Of a DNA stretch of 64,000 nt, positions 50,201 through 61,046 are shown in pieces; position 1 is the stretch's first letter; every line of letters begins with the position of its first letter. Made by a program: the position numbers and the translations under genes. The notes beneath the pieces are model-generated. The model saw only the letters and a list, made by a program, of their open reading frames with translations. It was not told where the DNA came from and did not search any database. Source of the stretch: Hippophae tibetana. Lineage: Eukaryota; Streptophyta; Magnoliopsida; Rosales; Elaeagnaceae. The stretch covers positions 3,100,001 through 3,164,000 of the forward strand of contig CM072809.1 in NCBI GenBank assembly GCA_037013495.1, read 5' to 3'.

Positions 50201-50763
50201 CGAGGTTTACGACTCAAGCTAGGGACAAAGTCCGAGTAAATCAAAATAGTGGGGTGCAGATGGTTGCACAAACTATGCAATTTGCCAGTTCAAAAGATGC
50301 TAATCCTGTCCTTTCTGATAGAAGATATTATGGTATAATACAAGAGATTTGGGAATTGGATTATGAGGTCTTCCATGAGACAGTATTCTTGTGTGATTGG
50401 GTCGAAGATGTTATCAATGTTGGATATAAAATAGATGATTTTGGATTTACTCTTGTAAATTTATCCAGGATAAGTCACACAGATGATCCTTTCACGTTAG
50501 CACTTCATGCAAAGCAAGTATTTTACGTGAGCGATCAAATTGATCCAATATGGTCTATTGTGTTAACGCCTCCACAAAAGGAGTTTTACCATTGTGATGT
50601 TGTAGAAGATGATGACTCTATGCTTGATACATTAACCAATATTAGTAATTTCTCAAATAAATTGCATAATGTACGTGATGATCTAATTGATGATGATGAT
50701 TCTTCGACATGGACTCGTAGTGATTGTGAAGGAATATATGTATACGATCAACAACCTAATTAA
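47257..50763 (+). CDS. CACTA TNP2-type transposase (three exons)
   Basis: Predicted 1108 aa from exons 47257-49799, 49881-49989 and 50089-50763, with consensus GTAAGTG donors. The N-terminal transposase-associated domain (about 1-75) has IRCPCVKCKN and a downstream His. Transposase_21 follows with AADGINPHS (Asp314), YNLPPWLCMK, NDFPAYGNLSGHATKG (Asp407) and the metal-type GCPIC. LDVMHIEKNV follows (Glu555). DUF4218 (about 645-785) has LKSHDCHILMQQLLPVA and RWMYPFERYMQVLKGYV. DUF4216 (about 960-1045) has YYGIIQEIWELDY and AKQVFYVSD. This is the complete domain order of En/Spm TNPD/TNP2. The named acidic residues are candidates for the catalytic triad, not proven. The enzyme would cut at the CACTA ends. 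No stop or frameshift was seen. Confidence 0.93.
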
Positions 50764-50862
50764 ACATAATGTATGTTCTATATTGTTGTAATAACTCTTG
50801 TATATATGTGTGTTCCTAAAATTGTCAATTAATTTATATTTCTCCACTTTTGCAGATATTTC
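50764..50862 (+). promoter_or_regulatory. Short spacer between the two CACTA genes
   Basis: Only 99 bases separate the transposase stop from the next ATG. They include a donor-like GTATGT (50771) and an acceptor, CACTTTTGCAG (to 50855), seven bases before that ATG. The second gene may therefore be expressed from the same primary transcript by splicing rather than from its own promoter. Confidence 0.5.
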
Positions 50863-53800
50863 ATGGATATTCAGCTTGTAGATCCAAATGATCCATTGGG
50901 GTATTTGAAAAGAAGGGGTTGGGCGAATATACCTGATGCTCCACTTAACCCAGATGATAGAATACCCGTTAAATTTGATGCTACTGGTAATCCACTAGGG
51001 GAGAATGGTCAACAATTGAAATCTTCTATTGGTCGACTGGCAAAGTCCAGTATACCAATCAATATAAATCATTGGTCTGAGGTTGCCGATGCAGAAAAGT
51101 TTAAAATATGGATAACCATTTATGTAAGTCTCTTATATTTTATAATCAATATATATATATTATATATTGATTGTATCTAATCTTTTGTACTGTGTTTTTA
51201 CAGAATCGTTACAAAGTCGATGACAATTGGCAGGGCAAGTGTTATAAGATTGCAAATAAGGCGTGGAAGGAATACAAGACTTCTAGATTGGCGAAAAATT
51301 ATGTGTTTCCATATTTGGAAACACTTGATGAGAATGTGATATACAAAATCCCTGAAGGACACCCCTGGATTACACCTCAAGTTTGGAAAGACTTTGTAGA
51401 TTATAGACGTTCAGAAGAATATCAAATTATTAGAGAAGATCACCAGAATGTCCAAATGCATAACATTCTTCCTAACCGTACTGGGAGGTCTTCAAATCCT
51501 GAAGTTAGATTTCGAATGGTATTATTAATTTGTCTTAATTTTATAAATGTTTTTATATTAATTTTTCTCAATTTAATTTCATGTCATTGTTAATAAAATT
51601 TTCCTAATTTATGTAGGAAGCTGAATTGGGTAGACCTGTTACTCGAATGGAATTGTACATAGAAACAAAGACTCCCAAAACGAAGAATGCAAGACCGATG
51701 AGTCAACGAGGAGAAGAACAATTAAATAAGTTGGTTAGTAATTTCGTTTGATAAAAAGTCTGACTGATACTTAATAATTGATGTAATAATGAATGATATG
51801 TTTGTGTGCTTTGTTATTTGTAGAGAGCTGTTCAAGAAAAACTATACAGGGGTGAAATAATCGAAGAGCCTGGGAGAGATGCTTTATATCATGCAATCGG
51901 ACGCGATCATCCTGGTCGTGTTAGGGGAGGTAGCCAATATGATGGTGCTTTGGAGTATTTTAAAATTCCAAAACATAAGCCTCAGACGGTAAGTAAGGAG
52001 AAATACACTAAAATTGAAGAAGAATTCAACTCCTTTAAGGCCTCCGTGATGAGTGAGATTGCCACTCTAAAAGAACATCAATCACAACAATTGTCAACCA
52101 TGGCATCATGCTACAACCAGGGCATGCCATATTGGCCAAGCATGCAACCATCCATGCCAGGCATACCACCTTCCATTCCAGGCATGCCACAATCCATGCC
52201 AAGCATGCCACCATCCATGCCAGGCATGCCACCATCCATGCCAGGCATGCCATCCACCCAATCTCATTGTGCTCAAACTACATCCAGTATGGGATATAAC
52301 CATCCTATTGGTCCTCATTATATGTCAGGAATGCACATGCAATCAAGTAGTGGTTCATTTTCTCCAATGCAATCTGTACATTCTTACCATAAATCAAGCC
52401 AAGATGAACATATTGGTGAGAATGTACATCCAATAGCTACCCCATATGAGAGTCCTCCTCTATTTGATGAATCATATGTGGTAAGATTTTAATTTTTAAA
52501 TTCTTATTATATGTTTTATTTTTTATATATAACACTTAAATTTTTTACAGAATATGAAATGTTTGTTGAAACATCCTTCGTCAACGGACTATGTTGCTAT
52601 TGGAACGGTACAACAATTGAGTGATGATCGGATGATTCATAATCAATATTTTCCTAATCATTGGCGAATAGTAATTGATCAATCATTGTTTCATGATTGT
52701 CCACTACCTGTGCCTTCTGATGCTACCACAGTCCAAGAGGCGGTTGGACAGTATGTGGCTTGGCCGTCGATTCAAGTTGTTCTAAATTTTGACATGGTAC
52801 TATTTTTTAACTTAAAAAATAACACTTGTTTACTACTATTATTTAATGTGATCTTATATTGTTACTAAAAATACATATATGATACTTTTTTGGTAGTCTA
52901 TTATACCAGAACTCTTAAATGCATCACATTTAAGAGATACCAAGCAAGTATCTCGTGCTAAATCTATGACTAGTGGTCAATCCTCGTGCACCAAGTCATT
53001 CAAGAAGAAGCCTTGGAAAAAGTATAGTCATACTTATGCGTTACAATTCATTAGAAATCTTGGCAGTTTGATGACTATTGTTGGGAAGGCATCTAGCATA
53101 AATGATGGATGGACTGTGCCACTTCCTATTGAAATTTCTGGTGTAGACATCGGCCAAACTTATATATCGATCGAGTGCTTGTTGCAAATATTTGAATATC
53201 AAATGATCGATTTAAGTATAATTCAAGTGTGGACAAGGTGAGTCCTCAATCTAGTTAGTTTTCTTTTATTTATGCAGAACATTATATTTATATTATCTAA
53301 TTATATATATACATATATAGGGCTTGCTATTATCGACTTCAACATAATCACTCATCACATTTAGCAATGTTCTATGATTCTTTATATGTTAATCAATATC
53401 AAGAGAAGGATGTTAGCATCAGAGCTAAACAATTATGTGATAGAGCATTAACGCTTAGCAGAAATCAAAAGTTGATAATCCCTTGGCCATTAAGGTTTGA
53501 ACAAGGCCAAGATCATTGGATGTTGGTAATCATTGATATGTTCAATAATCATGCTTGGTACTGTGACTCAGCTTCCATAGAACTGAGTAAAGATACAAAA
53601 GCAGTTGTTGAAATGTAAGAGTTATATTTAGTTACATATTAGTTTTTTCTATTATTTTTTGTAATATTTAATAAAAACTAATCGTTTTATATCTTGACAG
53701 GGCATGGAAGTTATGGAACAAGTCTAGGGGCATTGTCCTTAAAAAATCTCATAAGCTTATATGGACAAAAGTTATGGTATGTACAATTCAATATTAATAA

Positions 53801-54205
53801 TTTTATTAATTTTACAATTAAATAATAAGGATGTTCGAATATGAAAATTCATGTATACATGCACTTTTTTTTGTAGGTTCCACAACAAAATAATGGAGTC
53901 ATGTGTGGTTATTATGTCATGAAGTTTATGAGTGAAATCATCACAAATATCAAAATTCCAATTGATGATGTGGTAATATATTTTACCCATATACATACAA
54001 GTTTTAACATATTTGAGTTTGTTTTTGTAAATTAATGAAATCATATTCTTATTTTGATTTTGAATACATGTAGTTCTTCGGTTGGAACAAGACGGGTTAC
54101 GACCAGCAAATTTTTGATGATTTACGAGAGGAATGGGCAGAACACATGGTTCAAATTATATCATCGCAAGAAGAATCAGAAGAAGATTCTGATGATCTTG
54201 AATAG
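50863..54205 (+). CDS. CACTA accessory protein with Ulp1-like (C48) protease (ten exons)
   Basis: Predicted 844 aa from exons 50863-51123, 51204-51518, 51617-51733, 51824-52480, 52551-52796, 52897-53237, 53321-53614, 53701-53776, 53877-53972 and 54074-54205. Every junction keeps frame. Residues about 80-290 resemble the plant transposase Ptta/En/Spm (Transposase_24) family ([33 protein letters not shown]). A Met/Pro-rich repeat (PSMPGMP units, about 320-375) follows. A linker holds [13 protein letters not shown]. The C-terminus is a C48 cysteine protease: His711 (QDHWML), Asp728 (WYCDSAS), Gln773 and Cys779 ([11 protein letters not shown]). The His-Asp spacing of 17 and Gln-Cys spacing of 6 fit Ulp1/SENP enzymes, which cut SUMO-type conjugates. 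An acidic tail ends the protein. The substrate and its role in transposition are unknown. Confidence 0.88.
52117..52260 (+). repeat. 21-bp coding repeats (Met-Pro-rich heptads)
   Basis: Six to seven copies of a CCATCCATGCCAGGCATGCC-type unit encode heptads such as PSMPGMP in the accessory protein. The repeat opens long frames on both strands, but only the sense frame continues into flanking exons. Confidence 0.85.
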
Positions 54206-55031
54206 CATATGACAACATAACAGTAAATTTTTTAATGATTTGGCCTTCTATATCTATTCTTGTGTCTGAAATCACTTGGTTGTTGATGATTAATCATATA
54301 TATGCTCATGTATTTAGGGGAATGCATTGTTTATAAATATGAATTTATCTGGAATCTCTGCTAGTATTTTTAATGATATATAATGAGTTCTAAATGTACA
54401 AATCAGGTGTACGTATGTCGGTCCGATTTGTTTCTTGGTTTGTATGAGTTTTGGTGCATATGAACGTGTTCCATATGTTTAAGGGCACCAAAACTCACAC
54501 AAGCTTACCCAAGAAATCGAAGTTACATGCAATTGATTTCATATTTAGAGTTCATTATATATAGGATTAAAAAATAGTAGTAGAGATTCTAGATAACTTC
54601 ATATATAGACAAATGATTAATAATGCTAATATGAGTTCATCGAATGTCGTTGTACGTGCTAATCTCAATAATGATTTAATTTCTTCATTCGTACGTATGA
54701 AGTTTATACTACTTTTTTGATGTATGTTTTACGTGCTCATGTATGTAGGAGAATATTTGTTATATGGATCAGCCTTTTTTTCCCATAATGCTTGTGAAGG
54801 CCAATCAAGATTCTACGCCAACCAAGCTTACTCGATGGCATAATTTGACGACATTATTTTATTTGTAATTGAAGTTATTTATATGCATTATTTGATTTTG
54901 TAATAAATTTAATTATTAAGTCATTAAATATATTTATATTGTTAATTATTCAGTATTATTATTTATATTTTAGTGTTTTTATGTTATTTATATATACTAT
55001 TATACGAAAAATAAAATTAAAAATTAATACA
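54206..55031. other. CACTA 3' non-coding region
   Basis: Untranslated tail of the accessory gene and AT-rich DNA before the right subterminal repeats. At 54440-54520 an inverted pair around GGTGCATATGAACGTGTTCC is visible (TTTGGTGC..GCACCAAA). No further gene. Confidence 0.55.
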
Positions 55032-55171
55032 AATAAAATGTAGAGTCGGTTCATGCCATGAACCGACTTTACAATTTAAGTCTCTGAATTTAAAGTCGGT
55101 TCATACAACCGACTTTAAATTTGTTTAAAGTCGGTTAAAAACCGACTTTTATACCCCTTATTGTAGTAGTG
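55032..55171 (-). repeat. CACTA right subterminal repeats and TIR
   Basis: AAAGTCGGTT / AACCGACTTT motifs occur as three inverted pairs (AGTCGGTTCATG-CATGAACCGACT, AGTCGGTTCATACAACCGACT, AGTCGGTTAAAAACCGACT). They are followed by the terminal ATACCCCTTATTGTAGTAGTG. They share the GTCGGTT core with the left array but lack the 42-bp unit. Confidence 0.9.
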
Positions 55172-55823
55172 TGTTGATACTCCTTGTGAGCTAAACGTTC
55201 AGTATTCTCCTTCAGATGGTAATCCTTTGTCAGATCCTACCTTATATCGCACTATTATTGGCAATTTGGTCTACCTCACTATCACTCGTCCAGATATTGC
55301 ATATACTGTTCATATTGTTAATCAATTTGTTCATTCTCCTACTACCGTTCATTGGGAAGCTGTTCTTCGTATTTTGCGGTATCTTCGGGATACCACTTTT
55401 CATAGTCTTTTACTTCCATCCACTTCTTCATTGGAACTGTGTGCATATTATGATGCTGATCATGGTCGTGATTCAACAAGTTGCAAGTCTGTTACTAGTT
55501 TCTGTATCTTTTTGGGGGATTCTCTTATTTCGTGGAAAAGTAAGAAACAAATAGTTATCTCTCAATCTTTTACTGAAGTGGAGTATCGTGCTATGACATC
55601 TACTACCAAAGAGATTGTTTGGTTACGTTGGTTACTTGCCGATATGAGAGTTTTCCTTTCTTTTCCCACTCCTATGTATTGTGATCACAAAAGTACTATT
55701 CAGATTGCTCACAATTCAGTGTTTCATGAACGGACTAAGCATATCGAAATTGATTGTTATTTTACTATTCATTATCTCAAGAATGACACCATTACGTTTC
55801 CTTTTGTTTCTTCATCCTTGTAA
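55172..55823 (+). pseudogene. copia A pol end: RT C-terminus and RNase H
   Basis: Starts with the right TGT copy and continues the pol frame interrupted at 45863. It shows LYRTIIGNLVYLTITRPDIA, then the RNase H core ELCAYYDADHG and SWKSKKQIVISQSFTEVEYR. The tail motif FHERTKHIEIDCYF follows. A stop at about 55821 ends it near the expected C-terminus. This segment has no internal stop, unlike the upstream part. Confidence 0.88.
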
Positions 55824-55913
55824 CTTGTCGACTTTTTTACTAAGTCACATTCTATTTTGACGTTTTCGTTTTCTAGTTAGCAAACTCTCGGTGCTTCTTG
55901 CAGTTGCATCGTG

Positions 55914-55928
55914 AGTTTGAGAGGGCTA
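55914..55928 (+). other. Polypurine tract of copia A
   Basis: GAGTTTGAGAGGG directly precedes the 3' LTR, as expected for second-strand priming. Confidence 0.65.
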
Positions 55929-56091
55929 TTATAATATTTATTATAAAGGTATTTTAGTCTTTTATTATTTTTGTTTATTTCCTTACTTTTCTATTTTTAT
56001 TTTTAAAGTTTTTGCATCTTTCTTTTTACAAGAGAATCTATCAATTTTTTCTCCTTCTTTGTTATTTTTCTTTGTATTTGAATAATTCACA
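55929..56091 (+). repeat. 3' LTR of copia A
   Basis: 163 bp, TATTATAATATTT to AATTCACA, followed by the duplication CTATC. It pairs with 41810-41986. Confidence 0.88.
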
Positions 56092-56237
56092 CTATCCAAT
56101 GTGTTTTTGAGAATTCTTGCACATGTTTATACTTTCTAGTGCCATAAAGCCTCACGATGTCACCTACACTTCATTTTTCAGGATGTTCCATGTTACCAAT
56201 CATTTTTAACGATATTTTGACTTTGTCATGTATAACC

Positions 56238-57899
56238 TTAAGGTGTTCAGTTTCTGAAACCAAGCACCTGTTATTTATTGGTAACGTTCCAAAGAGCTGG
56301 AGAGAGGATGAGTTTCGGAAAGTAATTGACGAGGTTGGTCCTGGAGTTGAGAACATTGACCTCATAAAGGTGAAGTTGTATTTTCTACTTTGTCTCCTTC
56401 AATGCTCTTTAGCTTATGCATGAGTTTATAGTTTTAATGACTGACCTGTTAGTGGCCCCATAAACAGGATTCTCAAAACCCGGGCAGAAATCGAGGTTTT
56501 GCTTTTGTCTTGTATTACAATAATGCCTGTGCTGATTATTCACGATGAAAAATGTCAAATTCAAATTTTAAGCTAGATAGAAATGCTCCGACTGTCTCTT
56601 TGACAGATCCAAAGAGTACACCCGACCATTCGGCTGCAGCTAAGGTATATTCCATCTAGAAATAGGAAAAATAAATTATTTGAAAAGTATATTTTGGTGC
56701 TTTAGTTTCATCTTAATTTGTTTGCTTGCTGGAAGATGTATATTACAGCTTGTGAAATTGGTGCAGTGGGGGATAGATACAGGGTTTTCAAGTGTGGCAT
56801 TACGTTTGGCTTATTATTTGATGTAGAAAGACCAGTAAATATTGGGTGTGGTAGGGTAGAAATTAGAGTTCTAAGGATTAAAATACCGTTGGTCCAGACA
56901 ATAAAGAAAATCTTTGCTTCAATCTCAATATTTATAGACTAAAAACTGAGAGGAAAAGAAAACTCAGCGGAAAAAAATGTTTAGAGAAGAAAATTGAGAG
57001 AGTCAATTTGTGAGGTTAAAACTCACAAATTAAAGATACATATTTGTTGTATTTTTGTTAGAGATATATTTAAAAGTGAAGTGTGTAATCACATCTAATT
57101 ATAGTAGAAGTTTTAAGTGGCTTACCGGTCCTATTTTTTTACTTTTATTTTATAAGGTTTTTTGACGCTAAATTTTTTGGTGTTATTTTGTTCTATTTTG
57201 ATTTGAGAATTATCCTGATTGTATGGAATTTACTTCTTTACAAGCATCTATTTTTCACAACAAAGATTATGTTTAAGATAAAAATTTATAGCATTTTGAA
57301 AAGTATACTCTGAAATTTCCGATGCAGCAGGTGCACGTTGGTAGTTGGGTTTCAACTTTGGTGGAAATTGAGTTTGATGTTTTTATTTGCTTTTGGTTTC
57401 AGGTGAAGGCTCTTTATGTGAAAAACATACCTGAGAGCACTACCACTGATTACATAAAATTTTGATGATAAGTTGAGCTGGGATGATCAACTCATTTGAC
57501 ACCCCTAGCGAGCATTCATGTTGGTGACTTGCTGCATACCTATTTAACCTGTACACTGTTTACAAAATTCTCTCTTTCATGAATGGTATATGAAGGGATT
57601 TATTTTGCAGGTCCTGGAGGTTATTCTTGCCAAGCCTCAGACAGAAAATCTGATGGACTGGTCATCCTCCCAACCATCATCGATATAGTGCTTATGCTGG
57701 AAACCCTTATGGTACTCTAGGGGCTGGGTATGTTGCTGCTTCAGGTTTTCAGCAGCAGGTACTGTACTGGTTTTGGTTCTCTATTCGTTTTGTTGTGTCC
57801 TTTTGAAGCTTCATCCTAAGTTGGTTTAATTTCTCGTGGGTTCTCACGTACAACAAATAGGCAATGATATATGGAAGAGGCCTGCTAGGATTTGGAAAA
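56238..57899 (+). pseudogene. hnRNP-Q/LIF2-like pseudogene, exons in RRM2, RRM3 and tail (right part)
   Basis: Exon pieces with the intron positions of functional relatives. 56238-56369 reads SVSETKHLLFIGNVPKSW and DEVGPGVENIDLIK (RRM2). 56468-56644 reads NRGFAFVLYYNNACADYSR, then a TGA, then APTVS and DPKSTPDHSAAAK; the usual SWADPK reads SLTDPK. 57403-57465 reads VKALYVKNIPEST (start of RRM3) and breaks at TGA. 57611-57758 reads VLEVILAKPQTE and, after a frame change, a Tyr/Gly/Ala-rich segment. 57861-57899 reads AMIYGRG. RNP motifs are decayed and part of RRM3 is missing. Functional relatives bind RNA and affect splicing and chromatin. This copy cannot make such a protein. Confidence 0.82.
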
Positions 57900-58213
57900 T
57901 AAGTTATTACAACTGATATTGCTAGTCTAAGAGATAACAGACAGTATCTTTCTTGTAATAACTTGTCTGCTTGTGAATGCAAATATCATGACATTTTTTC
58001 GTTGATACCCAGAAAAAGGAGTAATATTGTTGATCATTCTAAACAATTACATTCTGGATATGAAGGGGCATAGTTTATAACTTTTTTCAAATATTGAAAG
58101 TTGCGTGATCTTTTGGATCCACTGTGATTATTTTCCCATTTCTTTATGACTAAAATGTTCGAGTTTGATTACAGTGAAATAATTAAAATATTAGATATTG
58201 ATTATTTAATTTT
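57900..58213. other. Spacer, no gene seen
   Basis: Probably an intron or 3' part of the hnRNP-Q pseudogene. No exon could be recognised. Confidence 0.45.
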
Positions 58214-58904
58214 ATAGAAAACTATTAGGATTAAAAATTAGATAATTATCATTTTGTTTTATTATTAATTTAAGATTTTTAATTAGATTCTTATTAAGAT
58301 TAGTGTTTTAATATTATTAGTTATATAAATACAGATGTAATCTTTTATTATTAATATGAATGAGAATTAAAATTTCTTTCTTTAATTTATGATTTTTTAC
58401 TCAAATTATTTTTGATTCATTAATATTTTAGCTTTGATATTCTTTATTTTACCTATTTTATATTTCTATTTGGTATTAGACCTAGACCCCGCTTCGTAAC
58501 CAAAGCGTCACGGAGTTATCACTTTGAGTTTGATAAAATTCGAATTCTTTGTCTTATAATAAGATTCTTTGTTGTTTAGCCTATATGATTATATCTTATG
58601 TTGCTTTCTAGGGGTTTTTCTTTTGTGTTATCTTATATTCTTAATGATTTTTTATCACATGTGTCAAATAAATTCATTTAATGTTAAGGTTTTCATCAAC
58701 GTGTTGTAATCCATAATTTTTAGTTGAATTAATAACTATTTTTATATTTTATGGTAAAACTTCTCCAAACAACTTTGAAATTCAAATAGATGGATTCTAT
58801 TTTGATTTTTATTTATTTTTGTTTTATTGACCGTTTAAATTTAACTTATTTATTATAGAGAGAATTGAAATATTATATATTAATTATTTAATTTCTTTGT
58901 TAGT

Positions 58905-59145
58905 TGTTGATTTTCTTTGAATTGTTAAGAGAGAGTTATTGAAATTGATTTTGACTTAATGTTCAATGTTATATTTATACATTGAAAGGAAGAAATTAGT
59001 CATTACTAAATTAGCTGTTACTAAACTAGTCGTTACTAAATTAGCCGTTATTAAACTAGTCGTTACTAAACTAGCCATTACTAAACTAGCCGTTATTAAA
59101 TTAGTTGTTACTAACTAACCATTAGAATTCTAATTATTCTCAACA
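58905..59145 (-). repeat. 3' LTR of copia B, with expanded 15-bp array
   Basis: 241 bp, against 138 bp for the other LTR. The excess is an array of eight 15-bp units (CTAGTCGTTACTAAA-like) at 58996-59115, where the other LTR has about one and a half units. Confidence 0.9.
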
Positions 59146-59594
59146 CTCCCCTTCAAGTTAGGTGTGTAGATATTGGTCAACCTTAACTTGCTTAAAATTT
59201 CTTCAAATGATTTCAGATCTAAACCTTTGGTGAAGATGCCTGCCAATTGTTTTTCACTTCTCACAAATGGAGTTTCAATTTCCTTTGCTTGAATTTTTTC
59301 TCGAATGAAGTGGCAATCCATTTTGATGTGTTTTGTTCTCTCGTGAAACACCGGATTTGATGTTATATGTCGCGCCGCTTGGTTATCACAAAACATCTTC
59401 ATTGGTTCTTGAATTTTAATTCTGATATCCAAAAGAAGTTGTTTGATCCAAGTTAGCTCGCTTGAGGTTGATGTCATGGCTCGATATTCTGCCTCGTCGC
59501 TTGATCGTGCCACAACATTTTGTTTCTTACTTTTCCATGTGACTAAATTTCCGCCTACAAACATGCAAAAACCAGTGGTTGATTTTCTATCAAA
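59130..59594 (-). pseudogene. copia B RNase H
   Basis: Contains LVTWKSKKQNVVARSSDEAE, MFCDNQAARHI and FHERTKHIKMDCHFIREKI, the standard copia RNase H end. A single TAG where the family has Trp (DADWAGS region, about 59602) separates it from the RT frame. It runs past the LTR junction and stops in the polypurine/LTR region. Confidence 0.88.
59146..59159 (-). other. Polypurine tract of copia B
   Basis: On the minus strand ACTTGAAGGGGAG directly precedes TGTTGAG, the start of the 3' LTR. Confidence 0.8.
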
Positions 59595-59603
59595 GCTACC
59601 AGC

Positions 59604-61046
59604 CTAATCTGCATCGAAGTAGCCACACACTTCATTAGAATTATTATGTTTCATGAGAATTCCTTTACTAGGTGTCTCTTTTAAATATTTTAAAATTCTA
59701 TGTATAGCCTCTAAATGTGGTGTTCTAGGTGTATGCATAAATTTACTAATTTGGCTTACTGAAAAAGAAATGTCTGGTCGGGTTATCGTTAAATAAATTA
59801 ATTTTCCTACAAATCTTTGAAATTGGCTTATGTCTTCTAAGGGTTCGCCATCCTCAATATTTAATTTGCATTTACTATCTATTGGTGTAGATGTTGGTTT
59901 ACTCCCTAATTTACCACTTTCTTTCAATAGGTCAAGTGTATATTTTCTTTGTGAAATAAAGAGTCCCTTGGGTGAATGTGTTATTTCTATTCCTAAAAAA
60001 TATTTTAATAAACCTAAGTCTTTGATATCAAAATTCTCCTTTAATTTCATTTTCACTTTTTTAATTTCTTCCAAATTATTTCCGGTAATTATTATATCAT
60101 CTACATATACTAGAATTATGGTTGTGAAGGTACCATAATTTTTGGAAAATAATGAGTGATCGACATTACTAATTTTAAAATCATAAGAAATTAAATAAGA
60201 GCTTAGTTTTTCATACCATGCCCGTGGAGATTGCTTTAGTTCGTAAATAGATTTTTTTAACCTACACACTAGACTAGAATTGTTTTCTTTTTTATGACCA
60301 TGTGGAAGCGTCATATATACCTCTTTTTCAAGTGTTCCTTGGAGAAAAGTATTCTTGACATCCATTTGATGTAAGGTCCAATTTTGGCTTACTGCTATGG
60401 AAAGTAAAATCCTAACGGTATTCATTTTGGCCACGAGTGCAAATGTTTCTTGATAATCTACACCATAGGTTTAAGTGTAACCTTTTGCCACTAATCGTGC
60501 TTTGTACCTTTCAATAGTACCATCAATATTAAACTTAATCTTATAGACCCATTTGCATCCTACGAGTTTCTTTCCTTTGGGTAATTGTACAACTACCCAT
60601 GTTTCATTTTTTCCAAGTGCTCTAAGTTCTTCTTCCATTGCTTTGCACCATACCAGTTGGCTTATTGCTTCCTCATAGTTATTTGGCTCATTTTCTTTGG
60701 AAATTGAGGTCAAATAAGTCCTATATTGTGGTGTAACATTTTCATAAGATAAATAATTTTGGATAGAATATTTTATCTCATATGTTACAAAATCCTGTAA
60801 TCTAGTTGTAGGTTGTGGAGTTCGATTAGACCTTCTCAATGGTATTATTTCGGTAGTACCATCTTCCCCATCACTTTGAGAAGTTTCTTCCTCTTCATTC
60901 TCATTGATTATTTCATTTTCATTTTCTACTACTATATTTCCTTCTTTAGAATAAAAAAATAGAAATGTAAATTCATTTGGTTTCTCTTGGTTATTAGTCT
61001 CCTTTTCTAGTGTTTTGTAATATGACTCATTTTCTTGGAATGTCAC
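59604..61046 (-). pseudogene. copia B reverse transcriptase (split by one stop)
   Basis: Segment 60471-61046 has an acidic linker, then the RVT_2 start (AMEEELRALGKNETWVVVQL; CKWVYKIKFNIDGTIERYKA). One TAA (about 60472, where Gln is usual) precedes 59604-60434. That segment has MDVKNTFLQGTLEKEVYM, SPRAWYEKL, the catalytic YVDDIIITGN and DIKDLGLLKYFLGIEI. Apart from the stop the domain looks whole. Confidence 0.9.

Larger units (their letters stand above)
45864..55171 (+). mobile_element. Complete CACTA (En/Spm) transposon, potentially autonomous
   Basis: A 9308-bp element. Its ends are CACTACTACAAAAAGGGG (left) and the inverse of CACTACTACAATAAGGGG (right). The first 29 bases differ at only two positions, and a perfect TGT duplication flanks them. 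Subterminal GTCGGTT-type repeats occupy 45900-46225 and 55030-55150. Two genes in the same orientation follow: a TNP2-class transposase (47257-50763) and an accessory gene with an Ulp1-like protease (50863-54205). Both read through all inferred exons without a stop. It sits inside decayed copia A and must be younger. No internal damage was seen, so it may be recent or active. Transcription and true autonomy cannot be judged from sequence. Confidence 0.95.
41810..56091 (+). mobile_element. Ty1/copia retrotransposon A, interrupted by a CACTA element
   Basis: LTRs at 41810-41986 and 55929-56091, flanked by the 5-bp duplication CTATC (41805-41809 and 56092-56096). Without the CACTA insert and its duplicated TGT the element is about 4.97 kb, a normal copia size. 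Order on the plus strand is LTR, primer site, gag, protease, integrase, RT, [CACTA], RNase H, polypurine tract, LTR, as in Ty1/copia. It lies in an intron of the hnRNP-Q pseudogene. It carries several disabling changes: a frameshift in an A8 run in gag, gag stops, an altered protease active site and a stop in RT. It is therefore immobile by itself. Confidence 0.93.

Noticed and set aside
52035..52318. Trp/Ala/Cys-rich antisense frames
   Set aside because: Shadows of the 21-bp Met-Pro coding repeat on the plus strand.
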